Part shown: piece after piece, positions 14,482 to 21,878 of the stretch
Layout of the letters: every line of letters begins with the position of its first letter
Position numbering within the stretch: the stretch's first letter is position 1
Source of the DNA: Elusimicrobia bacterium RIFOXYA2_FULL_39_19
Lineage (GTDB): Bacteria > Elusimicrobiota > Endomicrobiia > CG1-02-37-114 > XYA2-FULL-39-19
Length of the DNA stretch: 64,000 bases
Direction of reading: 5' to 3'
Assembly (NCBI GenBank): GCA_001800285.1
Contig: MGVC01000013.1
Span: 1 to 64,000 of the forward strand
Made by a program: the position numbers and the translations under genes
Notes under the pieces: model-generated
Told to the model about the DNA's origin: nothing
Databases searched by the model: none
The model's input: only the letters and a program-made list of their open reading frames with translations

Positions 14482-15976
14482 GTATCTTAATCTTAAAGCT
14501 ACCCTTGGATGTAATACGATACTTCTGCATTCTGCTTGACGGTTTACTTGGAATAGTATGCTTAATTAATCCTGCCTTTAAAGCTGGATGCAGATAATTT
14601 TTCCTAAAGGTTGGACGATGTTTAACTCCTAGGGATGCCCTTAATTCACCTGAAGATAATTCCTGTTTTTTCAATAAATTCAAAAGACGCACGACTGGGT
14701 CGGGCGACTGGGTCGGCGACTGGGTCGGCGACTGGGTCGGTATTACGATTACTGCCTCTGGTTGGGGTTGTTTTCTCCAGATGGTAAGTATAAAAGTACC
14801 GGAGTCAAGGCGAAATACAGGGGGTTTTATTCCGGCTTTTCTACAATTTTCATATATGTCTATAGTACCGGAACCGGCTTTTTCTATATATTTTGTTAAA
14901 AACAAAGGTTCTGCGATAAGCGGATTTCCAGGATGTGACGAATGAGGTTTCCGAAGTTTTTTAATTGTTAAGGGCGGGTGAAGGGTTCCCGGATTCCATA
15001 TTTCAAGCCTGTCTGAAAATAGCATTATTTCCACGCTTGCATTACTTGTATAATCCCTGTGGGCTATAGCATTGACTATTCCTTCAGATACTACCTCTTG
15101 AGGAATATCATATTCAACAGGCGCCTGCGGGCCGAATCTACGGGTTCCAACGAAACGGTTTAATTTGGACATTACAAAATCAACAGCCTGGTCAACCAAA
15201 TCAAAAATAGTCCCCTTGTAAATCTGATAAGACGGGATAGGTTTTAGTTTTTGTGTACCGTGAAAGTGCATACATTTTACTTCTGATGAAATCACAAAAC
15301 GTTGCGGAGCTTTCCCGAACAAAAGAATGCCTGCATGGTTAATCCGGTTGTGTTCAATAAGATTTAGATGCGATAGGACATCTTTAACCGAAGTGTTTTC
15401 TGATAAAGCATAATCGCGGGCAATACGAGAGCGAGATAAAAACCATTTGATCTTATCATTTGAAATATCTTTAATGCTGGCGTTATGGCAGATTGTTGCA
15501 TCAAAGGGGCCCGTTAGCAGTTTTCCGGCGTCATGAAGATATTGTATTAAACTTGCATAAACAACAGACAGCAGTTCCGGGGTTGTGTTGAATCGCCGGC
15601 GAATGAGTGCATTGCCAGCCAGCCGGATTAATGTTTTTATTTTTTCATGCCTGTTCTTATCTTCATTGCCTTTTATATAAATAAACCTGGTATTGCCAGC
15701 TTTTGAAGCTGTACTAAATTCTTTATGTGTTGAAGACAGGCCATTCTTATCCGTTGTGCCATATTCATTTCCAAATAATCCTATATAAATGGGGCAGTTT
15801 TTGGCTTTTTCAAGGTATACATTATCTGTCCGCCTGTCAGATGCCGGCATATCTTCAAAGAGAAAAACTTCAAAGAAATGCCGTAAAAGAGCATCACCAT
15901 GCACAAAATCTCGAATCGCTTTGCGTTCCTCAATAAATTCCTTTTGTACACTGCTGACAAAAATACAAAGTTTCAT
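14471..15976 (-). CDS. DUF4062 / HATPase-like / winged-helix protein in restriction island
   Basis: The 501-residue protein joins an N-terminal DUF4062 domain (about residues 1-145, with IFVSSVQKEFIEER and CPIYIGLFGNEYG) to a COG2865-type middle and ATPase region. The latter spans about 165-400, with AGILLFGKAP, EGIVNAIAHRDY at 299-309 and EKAGSGTIDI near 365-374. A repetitive hinge PTQSPTQSPTQS at 413-424 and a winged helix (about 428-490) follow. DUF4062 is often found in NTPase-type defence proteins. The rest is laid out like the AlbA_2 protein at 9248-10684, with only the N-terminal sensor domain exchanged. It follows hsdM after 32 bases and overlaps the next small gene. Confidence 0.85.
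   Translation of the reverse strand: MKLCIFVSSVQKEFIEERKAIRDFVHGDALLRHFFEVFLFEDMPASDRRTDNVYLEKAKNCPIYIGLFGNEYGTTDKNGLSSTHKEFSTASKAGNTRFIYIKGNEDKNRHEKIKTLIRLAGNALIRRRFNTTPELLSVVYASLIQYLHDAGKLLTGPFDATICHNASIKDISNDKIKWFLSRSRIARDYALSENTSVKDVLSHLNLIEHNRINHAGILLFGKAPQRFVISSEVKCMHFHGTQKLKPIPSYQIYKGTIFDLVDQAVDFVMSKLNRFVGTRRFGPQAPVEYDIPQEVVSEGIVNAIAHRDYTSNASVEIMLFSDRLEIWNPGTLHPPLTIKKLRKPHSSHPGNPLIAEPLFLTKYIEKAGSGTIDIYENCRKAGIKPPVFRLDSGTFILTIWRKQPQPEAVIVIPTQSPTQSPTQSPDPVVRLLNLLKKQELSSGELRASLGVKHRPTFRKNYLHPALKAGLIKHTIPSKPSSRMQKYRITSKGSFKIKIHEK
14693..14740. repeat. 12-bp tandem repeat in the DUF4062 gene, last copy out of frame
   Basis: GACTGGGTCGGC is repeated about four times. Three copies encode PTQS in frame. 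The copy nearest 14693 has one extra G (13 bases), so its coding sequence is read in another frame as PDPVV. Without that base the frame would reach a TGA four codons later, before the winged helix. Confidence 0.85.
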
Positions 15977-16008
15977 TGCGAAGAATTCCTTTTTAATTAT
16001 GAGATATT

Positions 16009-17460
16009 TTACAATTTTGATTTAATAGAATTCAATATCTTTTCGGCTTCGGCATCCAGCTTTTTCATTGCTTCCAGAATTAATTTTGGATTGCGAAGAG
16101 CAGCTTCTTCGGCTTTATTTGGGTTCTTTGCGGACAAATCAAAAGTTTCCTGATCAATATTTGCAACATCAACAGTCCAGGAATTGGCAGACTTTGCTTT
16201 AGTTTTTTGAAGTTTTACAAACTCTTCCAAATCCTTTTCATTGAGCGGATTGGTCTTCCCTAAATTCCTATCCAAATTAAGCTGATAAAACCAAACCTTT
16301 TTTGTAGCAACACCCTTTTCAAAAAACAACACAACCGTCTTTACACCTGCCCCCGCAAAAGTACCACCCGGTAAATCCAGCACGGTATGTAAATTACAGC
16401 TTTCCAAAAGCAGTTTACGCAAACTAACAGAGGCATTATCTGTATTAGAAAGAAAAGTATTTTTAATAACCACACCCGCTTTCCCGCCGGCTTTCAAAAT
16501 CTTAATAAAATGCTGCAAAAAAAGAAATGCAGTCTCACCTGTTTTAATTGGGAAATTCTGCTGAATTTCGCGCCCAATACCCGCGCCAAAAGGCGGATTG
16601 GCAAGCACAACATCATAACGGTCTTTTTCCTGAATATCATTAATATTTTCAGAAAGCGTATTCATATGCCTGATATTCGGCGCTTCAATACCATGCAGAA
16701 TCATATTCATGATGCCAATTATATAAGCAAGAGACTTAATCTCTTTGCCGTAAAAGGTTGTATTTTGAAGTTTTTCCATCTGGTTGGAGGATAGTTTGGC
16801 TTTGTTTTGCGTAAGATAATTATAGGATTCCACCAAAAACCCGGCAGACCCGCAGGCCCCGTCATAAATCTTATCACCTATTTCAGGAGCTACTACATTA
16901 ACTATAGTCCTGATAAGCGGGCGGGGCGTGTAATATTCACCGCCATTTCTGCCGGCATTACCCATATTTTTGATTTTGGCTTCATAAAGGTGAGAAAGCT
17001 CATGCTTTTCTTCATGCAGGCGGAAGTGCATACTATCAACAATATTTAAAATCTCGCGCAGCTTATAACCGCTGGAAATTTTATTTTTTAGTTCACTAAA
17101 TATTTCCCCTATTTTGTATTCAATAGTGTTAGGTTCTTCGGCTTTGAATTTCTTCAGATAAGGAAATAGCTTGAGGTTAACAAAATCTTTAAGGTCATCG
17201 CCATCCAGGGCTTTGTTATGGTCTAATTTGCCATCTTTGGTCTTTGGACAAGCCCAGGTATCCCACCGGTATTGCGGGTCAAGAATATAGTTGTATTTTT
17301 TCCCGGCAAGCGCGGCTTCGCCCTTTTTGGTTTCATCTAAATCATCAAGGTATTTTAAGAAAAGAATCCAGGAGGTTTGTTCTACATAGTCCAGTTCTGT
17401 GGCTGAGCCGGCATCGGTGTGAAGAATGTCATCAATATTTTTAAACGCTTGTTCAAACAT
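16009..17460 (-). CDS. hsdM: Type I DNA methyltransferase (N6-adenine), M subunit
   Basis: HsdM methylates adenine in the target recognised by HsdS and protects host DNA from HsdR. The 483-residue protein has the helical HsdM N-terminal domain (about 1-130), the conserved GEYYTPR at 174-180, an AdoMet-binding motif DGACGSAGFLVE at 200-211, and the catalytic NPPF at 288-291 of N6-adenine methylases. The frame is intact. It is the first gene of the island, preceded by its own promoter at 17499-17527. The GGAG ribosome binding site lies 12 bases before the ATG, a rather long spacing. The C-terminal 20 residues recur as a remnant at 14105-14164. Confidence 0.95.
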   Translation of the reverse strand: MFEQAFKNIDDILHTDAGSATELDYVEQTSWILFLKYLDDLDETKKGEAALAGKKYNYILDPQYRWDTWACPKTKDGKLDHNKALDGDDLKDFVNLKLFPYLKKFKAEEPNTIEYKIGEIFSELKNKISSGYKLREILNIVDSMHFRLHEEKHELSHLYEAKIKNMGNAGRNGGEYYTPRPLIRTIVNVVAPEIGDKIYDGACGSAGFLVESYNYLTQNKAKLSSNQMEKLQNTTFYGKEIKSLAYIIGIMNMILHGIEAPNIRHMNTLSENINDIQEKDRYDVVLANPPFGAGIGREIQQNFPIKTGETAFLFLQHFIKILKAGGKAGVVIKNTFLSNTDNASVSLRKLLLESCNLHTVLDLPGGTFAGAGVKTVVLFFEKGVATKKVWFYQLNLDRNLGKTNPLNEKDLEEFVKLQKTKAKSANSWTVDVANIDQETFDLSAKNPNKAEEAALRNPKLILEAMKKLDAEAEKILNSIKSKL

Positions 17461-17476
17461 GGTGTTTATTTACTCC

Positions 17477-17527
17477 TTGTGATTGTTTAATATCACAAAT
17501 TATACCTCTTTATGAATTTTTGGGCAA
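17477..17527 (-). promoter_or_regulatory. Promoter and inverted repeat upstream of hsdM
   Basis: On the minus strand TTGCCC (17522-17527) and a perfect TATAAT (17499-17504) are 17 bases apart. Directly downstream TTGTGAT (17477-17483) and ATCACAA (17492-17498) form a 7-bp inverted repeat with an eight-base gap, covering the expected transcription start. It could be an operator or a leader hairpin next to the ribosome binding site. Confidence 0.6.
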
Positions 17528-17547
17528 AGGATTTTTCAATCAATATC

Positions 17548-18060
17548 CTACCAACAGGCTTCTATGTAGTCCGTGGGTTCCTGTTCGTTGTAGTATTTCC
17601 AGTTTTCTATTCTTCTTATTTTGGTAACTTTTAGTTTTTTTTGGATTTTGTTTGAAAAGTTGTTTGATACTCTTGCGTGAAGTGAAATTTGGGTGATGTT
17701 TCTTTTTTGCAGTTCCAAAATTAGGGTTTGCACTAAGGCAGAAAAGCCGTTTTTCCCGCAGTAGTCAGGCAGGATAGATACTATTTCTATGTAGTAGGTG
17801 GAATCTGTGTTTTTTATAAGTTTATCATCATCTTTAAGTTCTGTTACTGCAGTATTGTGCGGTATTGCGTGCAGGTAGCCTATTTTTTTTCCTTCAATTG
17901 TCAGGAAAATACTGATGTTTTGATTATCTTTCAGCATTTGGGTGTAGTAGTTTTCTTCATCGGTTGGCCGCCAACCTGCAGGAAATGATGCGCGGTTTAT
18001 TGAAACTATTTGTTTTACTGTGTTTTTATCCGGGTTGGTTACAAATTCTGTTTGAAACAT
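17548..18060 (-). CDS. GNAT family N-acetyltransferase
   Basis: The 170-residue protein fits the GNAT fold, whose members move an acetyl group from acetyl-CoA to amines. Visible features are an N-terminal region with NRASFPAGWRPTDEENYYTQML, a central beta region (IFLTIEGKKIGYLHAIPH) and the acetyl-CoA site region (YIEIVSILPDYCGKNGFSALVQTLI at about 90-114). In the last, the usual RxxGxG/A loop is replaced by DYCGKNGFS, so cofactor binding may be atypical. C-terminal strands include ISLHARVSNNFSNKI. The substrate is unknown. It stands between the restriction island and the polysaccharide block, with a TATAAT-containing candidate promoter at 18096-18125. Confidence 0.75.
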   Translation of the reverse strand: MFQTEFVTNPDKNTVKQIVSINRASFPAGWRPTDEENYYTQMLKDNQNISIFLTIEGKKIGYLHAIPHNTAVTELKDDDKLIKNTDSTYYIEIVSILPDYCGKNGFSALVQTLILELQKRNITQISLHARVSNNFSNKIQKKLKVTKIRRIENWKYYNEQEPTDYIEACW

Positions 18061-18095
18061 TAAATGTTCCTTTTTTCGGTGTGATAAACAGGTAT

Positions 18096-18125
18096 ATTAT
18101 ACTAAGATTTGGGCAGAATGGGCAA
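18096..18125 (-). promoter_or_regulatory. Candidate promoter of the GNAT gene
   Basis: TATAAT (18096-18101) is preceded at 18 bases by TTGCCC (18120-18125) on the minus strand. It has the same -35 variant and perfect -10 as the hsdM promoter. The spacing is one base over optimum. Confidence 0.4.
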
Positions 18126-18155
18126 GAAAAAACATGTTTTATTAACTCCCCAAGA

Positions 18156-18174
18156 CCCTCTTTAAAAAAGAGGG
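18156..18174. repeat. CCCTCTTT hairpin repeat
   Basis: CCCTCTTT and AAAGAGGG form an 8-bp stem around AAA. AAAGAGGGATT follows a few bases on. It lies after the last gene of the polysaccharide operon. Neither strand has a proper U-run after the stem, so it looks like a dispersed repeat rather than a classical terminator. Confidence 0.55.
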
Positions 18175-18234
18175 GTTATACAAAGAGGGATTGCTTTGTT
18201 ACGCTTGGAGTGCTCGAAGAGTAAGATGGATTGG

Positions 18235-19914
18235 TTAATTCAGTTTGTAGATTTTTATTGCGGGGCCGGGGCTGAAGGCGTTTTTGGGGGTAATTTCTTT
18301 TATTAGTTGTGCTTTGTTTGGCAGTTGGGTGTAAAAATCTATCAATGGTGCATTTTTAGAAGCTAAACCGCTTTCTATGTCTATGCTGTCAGCTATAAAG
18401 TAGGTTATGCCTGCTTTTTTTAATGCACTAAATCCAACGGTAATATCTATCAAATCCTGCACTTTCTGTGCTTCTTTTACCATTTCTATGGTGCCGCTTA
18501 TTTCATTTGCGGGCCTTAATATTCTGTAAAGTTCATAGCCGTAGGGTTTATCCTTTACTGGGTAGGTATCCAGCTGAAGTTTCAGGTATTCTTTTTTATA
18601 GTGGTTTAGTTTTACTGCTTCGTTATACAGCCGTGCCAGCTGGGCTTTGGTTTCTTTTAACGGCGGGCAGTGCGGGTACATATCTACCAGTACTTTTGAG
18701 CCGAAAGAAATATTGTTTTCCACCCATTCTTTGCTAATGGTGCGGGTATCTTTCTGCGTGTAGGCATAATCAAGTTTTACGCAAAATATTACAGAAGGGA
18801 TAAGCGCAGTTATCAGCAAGGCGGTAACAAGATTTTTATACCGGTTGTTTGATATTTTATCTACAAAGCCCGCGCCGGCAAGTATAAAAAACGGAAATGC
18901 CGGAAATAAATAGCCCGGCCCTGCCGCATGGTAAAAAATAACAGGCAGTGTAAATAAAATAATGGCAGATAGCACCAGCAGTTCTTCTGTTTTTTTGTTT
19001 TTTAAGATGCTTAAAACACCCAGAAAACATATCGCGCCTATCAGCGGAATACCGGCATTTGGGTTTACGTGGCCTTTGTTTGCTATATAAAGGTAGTGGC
19101 CGGTTATGCTTTTTATGCTGTGCCACGGGTTTAAATGTACGCCAACGCTGTGGCCGGAAAAATCTTTGATAAACGCTTTGTAATCCAGTAAAGCGTAAGG
19201 TGTGCCGATAAGGAAAAATACCGCCACGAGCAATAATCCTGAAAAAAGCGCTATAGATAACGGTCTGCTTTTATTTTTCAGCCAGTAAACTACCGGCAGT
19301 AATAAAAAAAGAGGCAAAGCGTTATAAAAAGTGCTGAAGGCAATACCTAAAAAGCCGGCTGATAAATAAAACGCGGTGTTTTTCCCTTTTTGGTAGTAAT
19401 CAATAAGGTAGTAAAACGAAATTAGCACAAATAGCATGCTGGGTAAGGCGGGTTGTATAAGGTGCGATGACTGAATAATAGAAGGAATAAAGCAAAACAT
19501 TAAAGCGGCCATAAGGCCGGTTTTTGCGTTAAATGCTTTTTTTCCTACGGCATAAATAAAATAGAGTATCGCGGTGGACCACAGCACAGAAAAAAACCTT
19601 AAAATCAGGTAGATGTTTGTAGGGTTTTGAATAAAGGAGTAGGCAAAGTCATGAGCATTTGCAAATATTCCAAATATTTTGCCTATTACAAAGTAAATAC
19701 CTGAAATGATAAGCGTAAAGTAAAGATAAAATGACGGGTAATTGAAAAAGTGCGGGTTTAAATCCCCTGCGCCCATTTTTAGCGCGTAGTTAACGGTTTT
19801 GTATTCTTCGGTAGTGTAAAGGTGCGGCAGGTCAAACCAGATGCCCCAGAAACGTATAAAGAAACCAATAATAAGTATAGAAAATAAAAGTAAAGTTGTT
19901 TTTTTGTTATTCAT
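18235..19914 (-). CDS. GT39-like membrane glycosyltransferase (ArnT/PMT type)
   Basis: These GT-C enzymes transfer a sugar from a polyprenyl-phosphate donor on the outer face of the membrane. The 559-residue protein starts with a membrane helix (residues 6-24). Its first external loop carries the acidic pair E36-E37, the position of the catalytic acid in this fold, and about ten further hydrophobic segments run to residue 370. A soluble C-terminal domain of roughly 180 residues follows. The frame has ordinary length for the family. It is the last gene of the operon that begins at 32290. A strong palindrome (19961-20018) separates it from the radical SAM gene before it. The acceptor is unknown. 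Confidence 0.85.
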   Translation of the reverse strand: MNNKKTTLLLFSILIIGFFIRFWGIWFDLPHLYTTEEYKTVNYALKMGAGDLNPHFFNYPSFYLYFTLIISGIYFVIGKIFGIFANAHDFAYSFIQNPTNIYLILRFFSVLWSTAILYFIYAVGKKAFNAKTGLMAALMFCFIPSIIQSSHLIQPALPSMLFVLISFYYLIDYYQKGKNTAFYLSAGFLGIAFSTFYNALPLFLLLPVVYWLKNKSRPLSIALFSGLLLVAVFFLIGTPYALLDYKAFIKDFSGHSVGVHLNPWHSIKSITGHYLYIANKGHVNPNAGIPLIGAICFLGVLSILKNKKTEELLVLSAIILFTLPVIFYHAAGPGYLFPAFPFFILAGAGFVDKISNNRYKNLVTALLITALIPSVIFCVKLDYAYTQKDTRTISKEWVENNISFGSKVLVDMYPHCPPLKETKAQLARLYNEAVKLNHYKKEYLKLQLDTYPVKDKPYGYELYRILRPANEISGTIEMVKEAQKVQDLIDITVGFSALKKAGITYFIADSIDIESGLASKNAPLIDFYTQLPNKAQLIKEITPKNAFSPGPAIKIYKLN

Positions 19915-19960
19915 AAATGGCTAAAGATTTTTTGTTTTATAAAAATCTTGTGTGAGACAT

Positions 19961-20018
19961 TTACCCCTGCTCTAGTTTTCATAATTGTTTATTTATGAAA
20001 ACTGCACGGGGTGTTTAA
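19961..20018 (+). repeat. Dispersed palindromic repeat, copy 1
   Basis: AGTTTTCATAA (19974-19984) and TTATGAAAACT (19993-20003) form a perfect 11-bp stem with an eight-base loop. It is extended outward by TGC/GCA and ACCCC/GGGGT with small bulges. The whole element aligns with the reverse complement of 35643-35696. Base changes in the stem occur in pairs that keep the pairing. Confidence 0.75.
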
Positions 20019-21163
20019 GTTAAAAAAAGGTTTTTTAGGAAATAGCCAAATAATTTTGTGGAATAAACAAAGTTAGATACTATGTCACACTCTACCCAGC
20101 AGCCGGCGCAGTGTTTTACTTCTTTATTTCTGAAATCATCGGCTTTTTTTGAGTACCAGAAATCAGAAAATTTGTCTTTTTTCAGGTTGCCCATTACTAC
20201 TGGTTTTAGCGTGCAGGGCATTACGTCACCGTTGGGCATAAGCCTGAAATACAAAAATGCCGCCTGGCACGGTACGTTAAGGTAGGGCGGTTTTTTTAAG
20301 GCGCGCTGTTTAGAGCCTTCCCAAAGAAACTTTTCTACCAGATACCAGAGAAAATTTATGTCAGTAATACCTTTAAACTTTCTTTGTGATTTAGATATTG
20401 AGGCAATACTGTCATAAAGGTTATGTATTTCATTTTCATTGAAATCTGATGCCAGTGAATATTCAAAGGTTTTTTTGCCTTCAGAAAGTATGGTGCTTTC
20501 ATGGGAATTAACAGCTATGTATATTTTGTGTTCCAGGTTCATTTCCCGCATAAGTGCATTCATAGGTTGTATTTCATTTAAGTTTTCCCTCAATATTGTC
20601 TGGTTTACGCCGGCTATCAGGTTGGGCATTTCTGTTTTGGCAGTTTTCAGAATGTTCAGTGTTTCAAGGGCTTTTTTGCTTAAGCCCGGGATGGCGCGGA
20701 TTTTATCATTTATTTCACTTAACGCATCAAAGGATACCTGAATGTTTAACTTTATATCTTCGTTTTTAAAAAATTCCAGAAATGCTTTTACTTTTTCCGG
20801 CAGGGACCCGTTGGTGGTAATGTAAAATATTTTAGGATTGGCGGTTCTATAAATAGCGTCAATTGTTTGCGTGAAATCACTTTTCAGGAAAGGTTCCCCG
20901 CCGGTAAAACGTATTAAGTCAAGCGAGTTAAGGGCCGGGTCTTTGAAAGCGGTTTCTATGTCTGCGGCAGTAAGTTCGTTTGCAGGGTTTTTTGCAGATT
21001 CCGGCATTGTCTGCAAACCGCACATGGGGCATTTGGCGTTACAGCGCCAGGTGACGCTATAAGCAATTACTTTTGGTTTTATGGGTTTGTTATACAGGCG
21101 GTTTGTTTTTGCTTTTAGAACCGTAGAGATGCCGTTTACTACACTGCTGTTATTTAGGTTCAT
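20015..21163 (-). CDS. Radical SAM protein with SPASM-type C-terminus
   Basis: Radical SAM enzymes split S-adenosylmethionine at a [4Fe-4S] cluster to start radical chemistry. The cluster motif CNAKCPMC sits at about residues 41-48 of this 382-residue protein, followed by the GGEP-type motif (RFTGGEPFL). The C-terminus carries further cysteines (PCQAAF, MPCTL, HCAGCWVEC) as in SPASM domains that bind extra clusters. The substrate is unknown. Homologues in polysaccharide loci are thought to modify sugars, lipids or peptides. An ATG 57 bases upstream would overlap the preceding GT2 gene. I prefer the ATG at 21163, just after the GT2 stop, though no strong ribosome binding site supports either. 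Confidence 0.8.
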   Translation of the reverse strand: MNLNNSSVVNGISTVLKAKTNRLYNKPIKPKVIAYSVTWRCNAKCPMCGLQTMPESAKNPANELTAADIETAFKDPALNSLDLIRFTGGEPFLKSDFTQTIDAIYRTANPKIFYITTNGSLPEKVKAFLEFFKNEDIKLNIQVSFDALSEINDKIRAIPGLSKKALETLNILKTAKTEMPNLIAGVNQTILRENLNEIQPMNALMREMNLEHKIYIAVNSHESTILSEGKKTFEYSLASDFNENEIHNLYDSIASISKSQRKFKGITDINFLWYLVEKFLWEGSKQRALKKPPYLNVPCQAAFLYFRLMPNGDVMPCTLKPVVMGNLKKDKFSDFWYSKKADDFRNKEVKHCAGCWVECDIVSNFVYSTKLFGYFLKNLFLT

Positions 21164-21170
21164 GGTATTT

Positions 21171-21878
21171 TTAGAACTGTTTTGTTTTGATAAGCCACCA
21201 GATTCTGACCATTTCTGCAATGGTTATCAAGGTGTTTTTTGGAAGCAATGATGTTGATCTTCCGTGCAGCCTGGGGTAAGACCTCATGGGAACGGCGGCA
21301 ATTCTATGCCCCATATTTGCCAGTTTCAGTATTATTTCTGCAGGGGCAAAGGGACCATTGCAGGTAATGTGTATTTTATTTACAGAGGCTCTTCTTACGA
21401 CCCGCAACGCTGTCCCCATATCTTTAAAGTTTACGCCGTAAAGCGTTCTGATAGCAAGGTTATAGAAAAAAGAAATAATTTTGCGTAGCGTGCTATTTGC
21501 GTTAAATTCGCGGAAACCGATAACCATGTCATTGCCTTCAAGAAGCGGCAGCATTTTCTTAAAGTCATTAACGTCATACTGGTTATCGCCATCCGTAAAA
21601 AGCACGTATTCAAACCTGTTGGCATGTTTAAAACCGTCCTGCAAAGCAGCGCCGTAACCCAAATTGGTTTTATGATGAATTACATGGACTTTATTGTATT
21701 TTTTAGCCAGGGCGTCTGCTACTTCCCCTGTTTTGTCCGGACTGCCGTCATTGATTACAAATATTTCATAATCAACAGCAATTTCATTAAGCAGATTTAT
21801 AGCTTTTTCTACAACCAGAGTAATGTTTTTTTCGTCGTAATAGGCAGGGCAGAAAAAAGAGTAACTATTTTTCTTCAT
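21171..21878 (-). CDS. GT2 family glycosyltransferase (DPM1/polyprenyl-phosphate type)
   Basis: The 235-residue soluble enzyme has the GT-A fold motifs of dolichyl-phosphate-mannose-synthase-like GT2 proteins: SFFCPAYYDEKNI at the start, VINDGSPDKT near 40-49, and the metal-binding TDGDNQYD near 95-102. It lacks C-terminal membrane helices. Such enzymes load a sugar onto polyprenyl phosphate and thus supply the GT39 enzymes that abound here, including the one two genes downstream. Its start overlaps the end of the B12-binding radical SAM gene by 14 bases, so the two are coupled. Donor sugar and exact acceptor cannot be told. Confidence 0.85.
   Translation of the reverse strand: MKKNSYSFFCPAYYDEKNITLVVEKAINLLNEIAVDYEIFVINDGSPDKTGEVADALAKKYNKVHVIHHKTNLGYGAALQDGFKHANRFEYVLFTDGDNQYDVNDFKKMLPLLEGNDMVIGFREFNANSTLRKIISFFYNLAIRTLYGVNFKDMGTALRVVRRASVNKIHITCNGPFAPAEIILKLANMGHRIAAVPMRSYPRLHGRSTSLLPKNTLITIAEMVRIWWLIKTKQF

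Noticed and set aside
6951-17460. BREX, DISARM or other composite defence system in place of type I restriction
   Set aside because: No pglX, brxC, drmMI or similar genes are seen. HsdR, HsdM and HsdS account for the core.
18156-18174. Hairpin as rho-independent terminator of the polysaccharide operon
   Set aside because: The stem is not followed by a T-run on the minus strand; TCTTGGGG follows. It looks like a dispersed repeat.
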